Source of the DNA: CAYNEO01 sp964396245 | GTDB taxonomy: Bacteria; Zixibacteria; MSB-5A5; GN15; FEB-12 | Direction: 5' to 3' | Length of the DNA stretch: 23,887 bases | Assembly (NCBI GenBank): GCA_964396245.1 | Contig: CAYNEO010000053.1 | Location: 1 to 23,887, forward strand | The notes under the pieces: model-generated | The model's input: the letters and a program-made list of their open reading frames with translations, nothing else | What the model was told of the DNA's origin: nothing | Databases searched by the model: none | Shown here: piece by piece, positions 1-7,200 of the stretch | How positions within the stretch are numbered: position 1 is the stretch's first letter | How the letters are laid out: the number at the start of each line of letters is the position of its first letter | Made by a program: the position numbers and the translations under genes

Positions 1-130
1 CAATAAGACGAATGAACGGTCTGCGATATCAAATGCAATAGGCGGCCCACGGGCAATATAACACAATTTTTCACAAGAGGTTCAGCATAAAGTCCCGCTC
101 AACCGCCCGGAGCCGTCAATTATACGTTCG

Positions 131-889
131 TCATTTGTGGGACTTGACTCCCTCGCCGGTCATTGGCACGAAGATCACCGGAGTAATACTGTCCTGTGTG
201 ATCTTCCCGTCCGTCTTCTTCAGAAGAACCAGCTGCTGGCTCGATGACCCGACCGGAATCACCAGCTTTCCGCCTTCAGCCAGTTGATCGATCAGTGGCT
301 GCGGAATCTTCTCCGGCGCGGCGGTAACAATTATCGCGTCAAACGGTGCATGCTCAGGCCAGCCGCGGTACCCGTCTCCCGGCTTAACCGTGACATTTTC
401 ATACCCGAGATCCTCCAGGCGCCGTTTGGCGGTCGCCGCCAGCGTGTCAATAATTTCTATCGTGTAGACATGCGCGGCCAACTCACCGAGCACCGCCGCC
501 TGGTACCCGGAACCGGTACCGATCTCCAGCACCGTGTCTTCCTTGCCGATATCCGCCAGTTCCGTCATCAGCGCCACGATATACGGCTGTGAAATTGTCT
601 GTCCCGCCTCGATCGGAAGGGGATAGTCACCGTACGCATGACTGCGCAGCTCCTCGGGTACAAAACGGTGCCGTGCCACTTTTTCCATCGCGGCCAGCAC
701 TCGCTTATCAGAAATTCCCCGCGCCGCGATCTGCTTTTTGACCATCTCGGACCGCGACTTTGCATACGACGCAGAGTCGGACTCTGACCCCGCACACATC
801 CACGATGCCGGCCCCGACGCGAGGATAACTATTGCCACGGCGACCAGGGCAGCCCGCATTCGACTTTTGAAGTAGCTCATTCCGACCAT
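131..889 (-). CDS. pcm: Protein-L-isoaspartate O-methyltransferase, probably exported
   Basis: PIMT uses S-adenosylmethionine to methylate abnormal L-isoaspartyl residues so that damaged proteins can be repaired. The 252-residue protein shows the SAM-binding motif LEIGTGSGYQAA near residues 120-131, the family segment SQPYIVALM before it, and the later DGYRGWPEHAPFDAIIVTAA and GGKLVIPVG motifs. It carries about 45 residues before the conserved core, including a hydrophobic stretch (AALVAVAIVILASGPAS) that looks like a signal peptide. The enzyme therefore probably works outside the cytoplasm; the classical E. coli form lacks this. No lipobox is evident. Two starts are possible (889, or Met4 at 880); neither has a strong ribosome site. 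A perfect TATAAT lies on this strand at 926-921, so it may have its own promoter although it follows the YihY gene by 65 bp. Confidence 0.9.
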   Translation of the reverse strand: MVGMSYFKSRMRAALVAVAIVILASGPASWMCAGSESDSASYAKSRSEMVKKQIAARGISDKRVLAAMEKVARHRFVPEELRSHAYGDYPLPIEAGQTISQPYIVALMTELADIGKEDTVLEIGTGSGYQAAVLGELAAHVYTIEIIDTLAATAKRRLEDLGYENVTVKPGDGYRGWPEHAPFDAIIVTAAPEKIPQPLIDQLAEGGKLVIPVGSSSQQLVLLKKTDGKITQDSITPVIFVPMTGEGVKSHK

Positions 890-928
890 ACCAGATCACC
901 GGTAACGACCTTTGACCACAATTATATA

Positions 929-954
929 CGTGTGACAGCACACGCCGTTCGGCG
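929..954. repeat. Two adjacent short hairpins between yihY-like gene and pcm
   Basis: Positions 929-944 form CGTGTG-ACAG-CACACG and 943-954 form CGCC-GTTC-GGCG, sharing two bases. They begin directly after the stop codon of the upstream minus-strand gene and end just before the TATAAT at 926-921. They could end transcription of the YihY gene or bind a regulator at the pcm promoter. There is no clear U-tract, so the role is undecided. Confidence 0.4.
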
Positions 955-1863
955 TTACTTCACGCGCGCTCTCGACCGCTCCCGATACAATTGACCGATC
1001 TCGGCGGAGAGAATGAATATCAACGACGAGTAGTACACCCAGAGTGCCGAGGCAATCAGTAGCACGTACGCGCCATATATCCGCTTGAGCGTCACGAAAT
1101 GTGAAAGATAAAAACCGAATAATTGCTGGGAAATCACCCAGAGAATCGATGCCGAAAGCGCACTCACAGTCACGACTCGCTTGCGCAACCGACGGTGCGG
1201 GACGGTATAGTAGATGATAAAGAACGCCCCGAAAATCAGAAGGAAAGAGATTCCCGCAACAAAATACTGCTCCACGAAACCGAGACCCAACTCCTGCAGG
1301 ACATCATGCTTGTGGGCGAACTCCCAGAGGACCTCGAGCGAAGGCAGAACTGTCGTCGACACCAGGAAATAGATGAGGACCAGCAAAATCAGCCCGAAAT
1401 CCCGCAGCTTGCCCATGATCGCCGATGTATCCGAGTAGATGCGAAAGACCTGGTTGAGAACCGTCCTCATGGCACCGAAAAGACCGCTCGAGGCAAAAAA
1501 GAGTCCGATCAGGCCGAATATGCCGGCGACGCTCTTGTAGATGCGGAACTCGGCCACCCGGGTAAAAACCAGGTCCTCGACAAAATTCGCGTAATCCCGG
1601 TAGGGTATGGCCCGGGCAATCAGGAGGCGGATCTGCTCCTTGATATCCGGGCTCGACAACACAAACCCGAGCACCGAGAAAACCACCAGGACGAGCGGGA
1701 TAGCACAGAGGATCAACGAAAAGGAGATGCCGCTGGCCGACAGGAAAATATGGTGTTTGTCGGCCCGGTGGTAAATGCCGGCAATATAGTAAACGAGCGC
1801 ATCCTTGAAGTGGACCACTCTTTGCCTGAGCTTCAATTTTTCGATCAGCGATGTAAGTTTCAT
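955..1863 (-). CDS. YihY/BrkB family inner-membrane protein
   Basis: This 302-residue integral membrane protein has the YihY (BrkB) fold, once wrongly called RNase BN. Its N-terminal part has the family pattern with a first membrane segment at about 43-68 (SASGISFSLILCAIPLVLVV), followed by the segment SVAGIFGLIGLFFASSGLFGA-type near 110-132, the family hallmark after which MRTVLNQVFRI follows. Further membrane segments lie near 150-172, 200-220, 232-252 and 265-288. The C-terminus is short and basic (RERSRARVK). The molecular function of the family is unknown; roles in export or envelope integrity have been proposed. The start at 1863 gives a normal family N-terminus but has no strong ribosome site. 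It lies downstream of the CorA gene on the same strand, 251 bp away. Confidence 0.85.
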   Translation of the reverse strand: MKLTSLIEKLKLRQRVVHFKDALVYYIAGIYHRADKHHIFLSASGISFSLILCAIPLVLVVFSVLGFVLSSPDIKEQIRLLIARAIPYRDYANFVEDLVFTRVAEFRIYKSVAGIFGLIGLFFASSGLFGAMRTVLNQVFRIYSDTSAIMGKLRDFGLILLVLIYFLVSTTVLPSLEVLWEFAHKHDVLQELGLGFVEQYFVAGISFLLIFGAFFIIYYTVPHRRLRKRVVTVSALSASILWVISQQLFGFYLSHFVTLKRIYGAYVLLIASALWVYYSSLIFILSAEIGQLYRERSRARVK

Positions 1864-1969
1864 CGGTTACTTTACCGCCTGACAGACAGCGAGTTCGATT
1901 ACATACGAAATAACCCGCGGGGGCGACCTGGCCCTGTCGGCGGGATCTTTATCTTTGCTCGTTCATAAC

Positions 1970-2011
1970 GCTGCCGGCCGCGGTCCGGTTCATTAGCGGG
2001 CTGACGGCAGC
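1970..2011. repeat. Inverted repeat between corA-like and yihY-like genes
   Basis: GCTGCCG (1970-1976) is the exact reverse complement of CGGCAGC (2005-2011). Inside it CCGC (1978-1981) can pair with GCGG (1996-1999), giving a two-part stem. It sits in the 251-bp gap between the two minus-strand genes and could separate their transcripts. No U-run follows on either strand. I see nothing else I can name in this gap. Confidence 0.3.
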
Positions 2012-2114
2012 ATTCAACTATAATACGGGATTTTGGGGCCGTGTCTACTAGGATTTACCAGACTCGGTCATCCATATTCGCTCACGCGCGGTAGTCGTAA
2101 GGTCCTGTCGGTTG

Positions 2115-3197
2115 TCAGATCCAGCGTCTCTTCCTGAAAAACCAGAGCAAACCGCCGCCAACAACCAGCGCCGCCCCCCAGAAAGCCACGTAACCGAATT
2201 TGAAACCCAGTTCCGGCATGTTCCAGGCGCTGGCGCGGTCAAAATTCATGCCGTAGACCCCGGCGAGAAACCCGAGCGGAATGAAGATGGTGGCAATAAC
2301 CGTCAGGACTTTCATCACCTCATTCATGCGGTTGCTCACGCTCGAGAGGTAAATGTCCAGCAACCCGGAGGTCATGTCCCGGTACGTCTCGACCGTATCG
2401 ATTACCTGGATCGTGTGCTCATACAGGTCCCTGAGGTACGGACCCGTGTAATCGTGGAACAGGGGTGATTCGGTCCGGTCGAGAGCGCCGATCACCTCGC
2501 GGAGCGGCCAGACCGCCTTACGCAGGAATACCAGCTCACGCTTGAGATCATGAATGATCGACAGGTTCTCCGGCTCCGGATAGGATATCAGCTTGTCCTC
2601 CAGTGCCTCGATCTGTTCGCCGACCATCTCGAGGACGATGAAATAGTTGTCAACGACCGCATCTATTAATGAGTATGCCAGGTAGTCCGGTCCAAGAAAC
2701 CGGGAACGGGGGACGGTTCGCTTTATGCGATCCCTGACCACGTTGAATACGTCGCCCTTGCGTTCCTGAAACGTGATGACAAAATTATTGCCAAAAAGGA
2801 TGCTCACCTGCTCAGCCTGAATCCGCCCGTCATGTTCCTTGCCGACATACAGCATCTTCAGAACGACAAAGACCAAATTGGGATCTTCTTCCATCTTCGG
2901 ACGCTGGCCGGTGTTGACAATATCTTCCATGATCAACGGGTGCAGATTGAAATGTCTGCCGACCTTCTCGACAACCTCTTCATTATGTACTCCGTTGATG
3001 TTTATCCAGGTAACGGTTGGCGTATCTTTAAAGGGAAATGACTCCTCGATACGCTCGGTCGTCTTTTCCTGGTAGTTCTCAGCATCGTAGTCTATAATGT
3101 CGATTGTCACTGTTTCGTCCCGCTCCGGACCGACATAGACCACCGCCCCCGGGTGCAGTCCGATTTTGTGGGACATTTTCTTGAACAGTCTGGCCAT
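2115..3197 (-). CDS. corA: CorA family magnesium/cobalt channel
   Basis: CorA proteins form pentameric inner-membrane channels for Mg2+ and other divalent cations. The diagnostic GMN motif is present (YGMNFD, residues 315-320 from the start chosen here), at the end of the first membrane helix (about 295-314). A second helix lies near 334-354 and the tail is basic (RKRRWI). The large N-terminal cytoplasmic domain shows family segments such as WININGVHN and HPLIMEDI. The total length, about 360 residues, is typical. I chose Met at 3197 because GGAGG lies 11 bases upstream; a start at 3215 adds six residues (MEARLS) but has no ribosome site. A weak promoter lies at 3256-3285. Specificity (Mg2+ versus Co2+, Ni2+ or Zn2+) cannot be read from the sequence. 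Confidence 0.93.
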   Translation of the reverse strand: MARLFKKMSHKIGLHPGAVVYVGPERDETVTIDIIDYDAENYQEKTTERIEESFPFKDTPTVTWININGVHNEEVVEKVGRHFNLHPLIMEDIVNTGQRPKMEEDPNLVFVVLKMLYVGKEHDGRIQAEQVSILFGNNFVITFQERKGDVFNVVRDRIKRTVPRSRFLGPDYLAYSLIDAVVDNYFIVLEMVGEQIEALEDKLISYPEPENLSIIHDLKRELVFLRKAVWPLREVIGALDRTESPLFHDYTGPYLRDLYEHTIQVIDTVETYRDMTSGLLDIYLSSVSNRMNEVMKVLTVIATIFIPLGFLAGVYGMNFDRASAWNMPELGFKFGYVAFWGAALVVGGGLLWFFRKRRWI

Positions 3198-3255
3198 GCT
3201 CAACCGCGCCTCCATGCCCGCGACCCGACGCAGGTCGTCGTCATTTAATCACACT

Positions 3256-3285
3256 AATCTGTCCCGCAACTCGTGCGTAAGTCAA
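3256..3285 (-). promoter_or_regulatory. Possible promoter of the CorA gene
   Basis: On the minus strand, TTGACT (3285-3280) is followed after 18 bp by CAGATT (3261-3256). The -35 is good and the -10 is weak. It lies about 60 bp upstream of the chosen start codon. Confidence 0.3.
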
Positions 3286-3333
3286 GGTTTAATCGGCCGG
3301 GGAATGGGGGGTATCGGGGTGGATGCCCGATGG

Positions 3334-3369
3334 AGAAAGCGGTGGAGGGAGACCCTGCCACCGCTTTCT
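3334..3369. repeat. Long near-perfect hairpin
   Basis: AGAAAGCGGTGG (3334-3345) and CCACCGCTTTCT (3358-3369) are exact reverse complements. Within the 12-base loop, AGGG (3346-3349) can pair with CCCT (3353-3356), extending the stem to 16 pairs around a three-base loop with one bulge. No T-run follows on either strand. It may be a structural terminator, an RNA processing site or a 3' stabilising element for the fasciclin message. Confidence 0.55.
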
Positions 3370-3494
3370 TGTGCGTGCGCGTCAGTGCTGAGAAAGGAGT
3401 CTTAATTCTCGAGCACGATGTCGGTTCGTTGGTGTTCAAGCGCCGGTCGGTTTCGGCACGCTCCGGAGGAAAAGCAAAACCGAAGGGTGTCGAC

Positions 3495-3522
3495 TAAAAC
3501 CGGCGGTATCTCTTACCGCTTT
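3495..3522 (-). terminator. Probable terminator of the fasciclin gene
   Basis: On the minus strand, GCGGTA-AGAGA-TACCGC (3519-3503) overlaps the stop codon and is followed by CGG and then TTTT (3499-3496). The stem is short, so termination may be partial. Confidence 0.4.
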
Positions 3523-4058
3523 TCGGCAAGCTCGTCAGACGGCAGGATAACGGCATCGATGACATGTATCACGCCGTTGCTGGCTTCGATATCAGTCATC
3601 ACAACTTTCGCGCCATCCACCATCACGGCGCCGTCTTTCTTCGTGATCGCGATATCCTGGCCCTGAACGGTCGTGGCTTTGTCCAGCTTCACAACGTCCG
3701 CAGCCATGACCTTGCCCGGGACCACGTGGTAGGTGAGAACACTCGCGAGCTTCTTCTTGTCTTTCAGCAAAGACTCGATGGTGCCTTCCGGAAGCTTCGC
3801 AAACGCTTCGTCGCTCGGTGCGAAAACGGTGAAGGGACCCTCGCCCTGAAGGGTTTCCACGAGGTCCGCCGCCTTGACAGCGGTCACCAGCGTCTTGAAC
3901 GAGCCGGCGTTGACAGCGGTCTCGACGATGTCCATCTTCTTCTCAGAAGCGCTTGCCTTGGTGCCCTTACCGTGGTCAGCGCCACAATCAGCCGAAGCAA
4001 CCGTGGAAATTGCCGCCACCGCAAAGACAGCGATCAGTAGGGTGAAGATTCTTTTCAT
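3513..4058 (-). CDS. Secreted fasciclin (FAS1) domain protein
   Basis: This 181-residue protein has a signal peptide (MKRIFTLLIAVFAVAAISTVASA, cleavage near residue 23) and a single FAS1 domain at about 43-178. Both FAS1 signature motifs are visible: H1 as FTVFAPSDEAFAKLP and H2 as NGVIHVIDAVILP, with the central YH motif as LTYHVVPGK. FAS1 proteins act outside the cell in adhesion and in protein or ligand binding. The N-terminus of the mature protein has a short Asp/Cys/His/Lys linker (DCGADHGKGTK). An AAGGAG ribosome site lies 8-9 bases before the start, the strongest in this half of the window. The gene is transcribed away from the B12-type regulator gene, with the 11-bp repeats 65 bp upstream of its start. 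Light or B12 control is possible but unproven. Confidence 0.92.
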   Translation of the reverse strand: MKRIFTLLIAVFAVAAISTVASADCGADHGKGTKASASEKKMDIVETAVNAGSFKTLVTAVKAADLVETLQGEGPFTVFAPSDEAFAKLPEGTIESLLKDKKKLASVLTYHVVPGKVMAADVVKLDKATTVQGQDIAITKKDGAVMVDGAKVVMTDIEASNGVIHVIDAVILPSDELAEKR

Positions 4059-4122
4059 TTGAATTCTCCTTTCTTAGTCTGAACTCATAGGGTTTTCTTA
4101 ACCTTCGTGCTCTATAACATCA

Positions 4123-4177
4123 ATTTGTCCAGATAATGTTCCATATTTGTTTCGAATTTGTATAGAATTATATATTA
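4123..4177. promoter_or_regulatory. Candidate CarH/LitR-type operator: 11-bp phased direct repeats
   Basis: Four TGT triplets recur exactly every 11 bp (G at 4127, 4138, 4149 and 4160). Three of the four units share ATTTGTnnnGA (4123-4133, 4145-4155, 4156-4166); the second (4134-4144) is TAATGTTCCAT. The fourth contains TGTATA, which fits the reverse complement (TGTAnA) of the TnTACA core known for Thermus CarH, whose DNA-binding domains sit on 11-bp direct repeats. A further TGTAAG at 4192 is in the same phase. The array covers a TATAAT on the minus strand (4172-4167), serving the fasciclin gene, and a TTGTTT-18-TATATT pair on the plus strand (4147-4152, 4171-4176), so binding could control both directions. 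Confidence 0.6.
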
Positions 4178-4261
4178 TTGCGACCTTATCCTGTAAGTCA
4201 ATGACTTATGGATTCATAACTGTCACAAAAAGATCGATTGGCAAAAAAGTCGAAAAAGTTG

Positions 4262-4290
4262 TTGAACTTATCGTTTGGGATTCGGTTATT
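4262..4290 (+). promoter_or_regulatory. Possible second promoter of the photolyase operon
   Basis: TTGAAC (4262-4267) is followed after 17 bp by GTTATT (4285-4290), about 50 bp upstream of the regulator start codon. The -10 is imperfect. The upstream TTGTTT-18-TATATT pair inside the repeat array is an alternative. Confidence 0.3.
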
Positions 4291-4339
4291 CACTTAGACG
4301 AAATTTAGACACAATCTTGGCTAAGAAAGCAACACTATA

Positions 4340-5317
4340 ATGGAGAACAGACACTCAATCAAAGCTGTCGCCAGTCGGACCGGGTTATCTCCCCATGTAA
4401 TCCGTGTCTGGGAAAGGCGATACGGGGCCGTCACGCCCGCCCGCACCGACACCAACCGCCGTCTGTATTCGGACCAGGATATCGAACGTCTCCGCCTGCT
4501 CAGACAGGCCACCCTCGCCGGCGAAAGTATCGGCCAGATTGCCGGTCTGTCTACCGAGGACCTCAGGCGTCTCCTGCCCGAGGATGAACCCCACGAGGTG
4601 TTGACCGGGACCGCGGATGATTCCGATAGCCGCGCCGATTTCTATCTCCGTTTGTGCATGGAGGCTGTCCTGAAGATGGACATGGGCGAACTGGAATCTA
4701 CTTTGCTCAAAGCGTACGTGTCACTCGGTCAGCCTCTCGTGCTCGAAAAAGTGGTGCGGCCGTTCCTTCAGCGAATCGGTGAGATGTGGGAGGACGGCAG
4801 CCTCAAGGTCATGCACGAGCATATGGTCTCCGCCGTAGTCCGCACCTTCCTCGGTCACATGGTCAGCTCAGGACTCCTGGACCCGACGGCCCCTGCGTTG
4901 GTCGCGACCACGCCGGCAGGCGTCGTCCACGAATTCGGCGCCCTGATGGCCGCCGTAATCGCCGCCGCCAGAGGCTGGCGAGCGATTTACCTCGGTCCCA
5001 ATTCTCCCGCCCAGGACATCGCCGTCGCGGCGGCTCAGAGTAATGCCCGGGCGGTGGCCCTGAGTATCATTTACCCGGCGGATGATCCTCAGGTGAAAGA
5101 CGAGCTGCGTCATCTCGGACAGCTCCTCGAACCCGGTGTGAACATTCTGGTCGGCGGTCGGTGCGCCCCGTCGTACATGGACGTCCTTGATGAAATCGGC
5201 GCCCGGTTGGTGCCCGACATGAGTGAGTTGGACCGGCGTCTTGCAACTCTCAATGCGGCCAGAATGGCTGCTATTGAGCGCGGTCGAAGAACCGGCAATC
5301 GAGAAGTCGACAGTTGA
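4340..5317 (+). CDS. MerR-type, cobalamin-binding regulator (CarH/LitR-like photoreceptor)
   Basis: CarH/LitR proteins bind adenosylcobalamin, repress DNA in the dark as tetramers and let go when light breaks the Co-C bond. This 325-residue protein has all three parts. Residues 4-75 are a MerR winged helix (VIRVWERRYG, then NRRLYSDQDIERL). Residues 95-180 are a helical bundle with W150 and E160-H161 in exact W-x9-EH spacing, the CarH motif that packs against the adenosyl group. Residues 185-300 are a B12-binding Rossmann domain with H197 (HEFG) as the likely lower cobalt ligand, S242 (LSII) and G272-G273. The residue two before H197 is V, where CarH has E or D. No strong ribosome site precedes the ATG. 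It heads the photolyase operon and faces the 11-bp repeats. Light response is inferred, not shown. Confidence 0.88.
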   Translation: MENRHSIKAVASRTGLSPHVIRVWERRYGAVTPARTDTNRRLYSDQDIERLRLLRQATLAGESIGQIAGLSTEDLRRLLPEDEPHEVLTGTADDSDSRADFYLRLCMEAVLKMDMGELESTLLKAYVSLGQPLVLEKVVRPFLQRIGEMWEDGSLKVMHEHMVSAVVRTFLGHMVSSGLLDPTAPALVATTPAGVVHEFGALMAAVIAAARGWRAIYLGPNSPAQDIAVAAAQSNARAVALSIIYPADDPQVKDELRHLGQLLEPGVNILVGGRCAPSYMDVLDEIGARLVPDMSELDRRLATLNAARMAAIERGRRTGNREVDS

Positions 5318-5328
5318 GGCAGCTATCC

Positions 5329-6702
5329 ATGGCCACCGTTAACCCGGATCGCATCCATACGCTGCAAGACGGAGATTCCTCGGGCGGCGCCATCCTCTAT
5401 TGGATGAGCCGCGACCAGCGGGTCAGCGACAATTGGGCGCTCCTGCACGCGCAGGAAATGGCACTCCAGCGCCAGGCGTCTCTCGCTGTCGCTTTCACCC
5501 TTGCACCTGAATTCCTCGGCGCAACTGCCCGTGCGTATGATTTCATGCTCGCCGGACTAGCCGAAGTGGCGGATACTCTCAGAAAACACAACGTCGCCTT
5601 CTATCTTCTGTACGGTCGTCCCGAAAAAGAACTGCCTCAATTTATGGAGAAGCACGACATTGCGGCAATTGTAACCGATTTCTCACCTCTCCGAATTCAC
5701 ACTGAGTGGAAGAGCAATGCGCTGGAGAGAACCCGGCTACCGGTTTACGAAGTCGACGCACACAATATCGCACCCTGTCGCATGGTATCCGGCAAACGCG
5801 AATACGCCGCCTATACCATACGTCCGAAGATCAACCGTCTGCTGCCCAGGTTTCTGACCGATTTCCCGAAACTGAAACATCACCCTCATAGTCCGGCCGG
5901 ACCATCGCTCCCGACCAATTGGAAAGACGTTCGCCGCGAGCTGAAAGTCGACAACTCGGCTGCACCCGTCGCTTGGCTGACCCCGGGAGAGACTGCGGCC
6001 CACAAAGTTCTCGGGCATTTCTTTGAGCACAAACTCGGCAGGTATGCCCACGACAGAAATGATCCCGGCCTTCACGCGCTATCACATCTGTCACCGTATC
6101 TTCACTTTGGCCAGATCAGCGCCCAGCGCGTTGCTTTTGAAGCACAGCGATACGATCGTAATATCGAGTCGCAGGAAGCTTTTCTCGAAGAGCTCATCGT
6201 GCGCCGCGAATTGTCCGAGAATTTTTGCTTCCACTGTCCCGAATACGACTCCGTGAAAGCCTTTCCCGACTGGGCACGAAAGACACTCGAGGATCACCGG
6301 GGCGACCCGCGCGAGTATCTCTACTCGTTGGACCGGCTTGAATCGGCCGATACCCATGACCCACTTTGGAACGCCGCGCAGACGGAGATGATGGTTACCG
6401 GAAAGATGCACGGATACATGAGAATGTACTGGGCGAAGAAAATTCTTGAATGGTCACCCGGTCCGGAGGAGGCGCTGGATGCGGCGATTTATCTCAACGA
6501 CCGATACGAGCTCGACGGCCGCGACCCCAACGGCTACACCGGCATCGCCTGGAGTATCGGCGGCCTCCATGACCGCCCGTGGTTCGAGCGCCCGATATTC
6601 GGAAAGGTCCGATACATGAGCTACGACGGCTGTCGACGTAAATTCGATATCGAGCGCTACCTCTCCGCCGTCGACAGGCTGACGAAGGGCGCCGACGCAT
6701 GA
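5329..6702 (+). CDS. phr: Class II CPD photolyase
   Basis: The enzyme repairs UV-induced cyclobutane pyrimidine dimers using FADH- and blue light. The sequence is of class II, not the E. coli type: the N-terminus has YWMSRDQRVSDNWALLHAQ, and the C-terminal FAD domain has WNAAQTEMMVTGKMHGYMRM, the WAKKILEW helix, and YLNDRYELDGRDPNGYTGIAW with WSIGGLHDRPW. Its length of 457 residues is normal. I chose ATG 5329 because GAGG lies at 5316-5319, nine bases upstream; a TTG at 5314 overlapping the regulator stop would add five residues. The gene begins 11 bp after the regulator gene ends and overlaps the next gene by 4 bp, so it is surely co-transcribed. Photolyase genes are known targets of LitR/CarH regulators. 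Confidence 0.95.
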   Translation: MATVNPDRIHTLQDGDSSGGAILYWMSRDQRVSDNWALLHAQEMALQRQASLAVAFTLAPEFLGATARAYDFMLAGLAEVADTLRKHNVAFYLLYGRPEKELPQFMEKHDIAAIVTDFSPLRIHTEWKSNALERTRLPVYEVDAHNIAPCRMVSGKREYAAYTIRPKINRLLPRFLTDFPKLKHHPHSPAGPSLPTNWKDVRRELKVDNSAAPVAWLTPGETAAHKVLGHFFEHKLGRYAHDRNDPGLHALSHLSPYLHFGQISAQRVAFEAQRYDRNIESQEAFLEELIVRRELSENFCFHCPEYDSVKAFPDWARKTLEDHRGDPREYLYSLDRLESADTHDPLWNAAQTEMMVTGKMHGYMRMYWAKKILEWSPGPEEALDAAIYLNDRYELDGRDPNGYTGIAWSIGGLHDRPWFERPIFGKVRYMSYDGCRRKFDIERYLSAVDRLTKGADA

Positions 6703-7193
6703 AGATTTACACACTAAAACGAGAACAAGTGGTGCCTCGCCGGTTGGACGATGTATTTCCGTTCTTTGCCGATCCCCAAAATCTCGCCCGCCTGACGCCG
6801 CCATCGCTTGGATTTGTCATCCTCACGCCGTCACCGATCGCAACGCGACAGGGCGCTCTCATCGATTATACTATTGGCGTTCTCGGCGTCCGCACACACT
6901 GGCGAACTCTCATCAGTGACTACGATCCGCCACATTCGTTTACTGATATCCAGCTCAAGGGACCATACCTGTTCTGGCATCATACACACAGCTTTCGTCA
7001 GACCGACAGTGGAACAATTATCGGCGATGAAGTCAGATACGTCATGCCGTTCGGCATTCTCGGACGCGCCGTCCATGCCCTGCTGGTGAGACGCCGGCTC
7101 CGACAGATCTTTGATTTCCGCGAACGGGTCATTGCAGAAATCTTCGCAGGTGGACCTGCGACTCTTTCAACCGAGTTACCACGGGGCGGGTAA
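6699..7193 (+). CDS. SRPBCC (START-like) family protein
   Basis: This 164-residue soluble protein has the SRPBCC fold of hydrophobic-ligand-binding proteins. It begins with the typical pattern of a first strand then PRRLDDVFPFFADPQNLARLTPP, and later shows LGVRTHWRTLISDYDPPHSF and DEVRYVMPFGILG, as in the group often annotated as polyketide-cyclase-like or 'ligand-binding SRPBCC'. The ligand is unknown. The ATG overlaps the photolyase stop (ATGA at 6699-6702), a sign of translational coupling. The following SDR gene starts 7 bp after the stop. SRPBCC genes beside photolyase and SDR/DUF2867 genes recur in bacterial light-response clusters, so a role with a photo-oxidised or pigment-like ligand is plausible but unproven. 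Confidence 0.85.
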   Translation: MKIYTLKREQVVPRRLDDVFPFFADPQNLARLTPPSLGFVILTPSPIATRQGALIDYTIGVLGVRTHWRTLISDYDPPHSFTDIQLKGPYLFWHHTHSFRQTDSGTIIGDEVRYVMPFGILGRAVHALLVRRRLRQIFDFRERVIAEIFAGGPATLSTELPRGG

Positions 7194-7200
7194 GAACAAT

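Larger units (their letters stand above)
3198..3512. other. Intergenic stretch between CorA and fasciclin genes
   Basis: These 315 bases hold no convincing gene. Short open frames here lack ribosome sites and recognisable motifs. The stretch contains the possible CorA promoter (3256-3285), a long hairpin (3334-3369) and, at its right end, the probable fasciclin terminator. Confidence 0.6.

Noticed and set aside
55..60. TATATT on the minus strand near the left edge, like the -10 of the dockerin-like genes
   Set aside because: No acceptable -35 lies 16-18 bp upstream, and the gene it would serve lies outside the window.
1123..1968. A 281-codon plus-strand frame opposite the YihY-like gene
   Set aside because: It is very rich in Glu, Gln, Arg and Asp, has no ribosome site and mirrors a gene with good membrane-protein features.
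2019..2024. A perfect TATAAT on the plus strand
   Set aside because: No -35 at a usable distance and no plus-strand gene downstream until 4340; probably chance.
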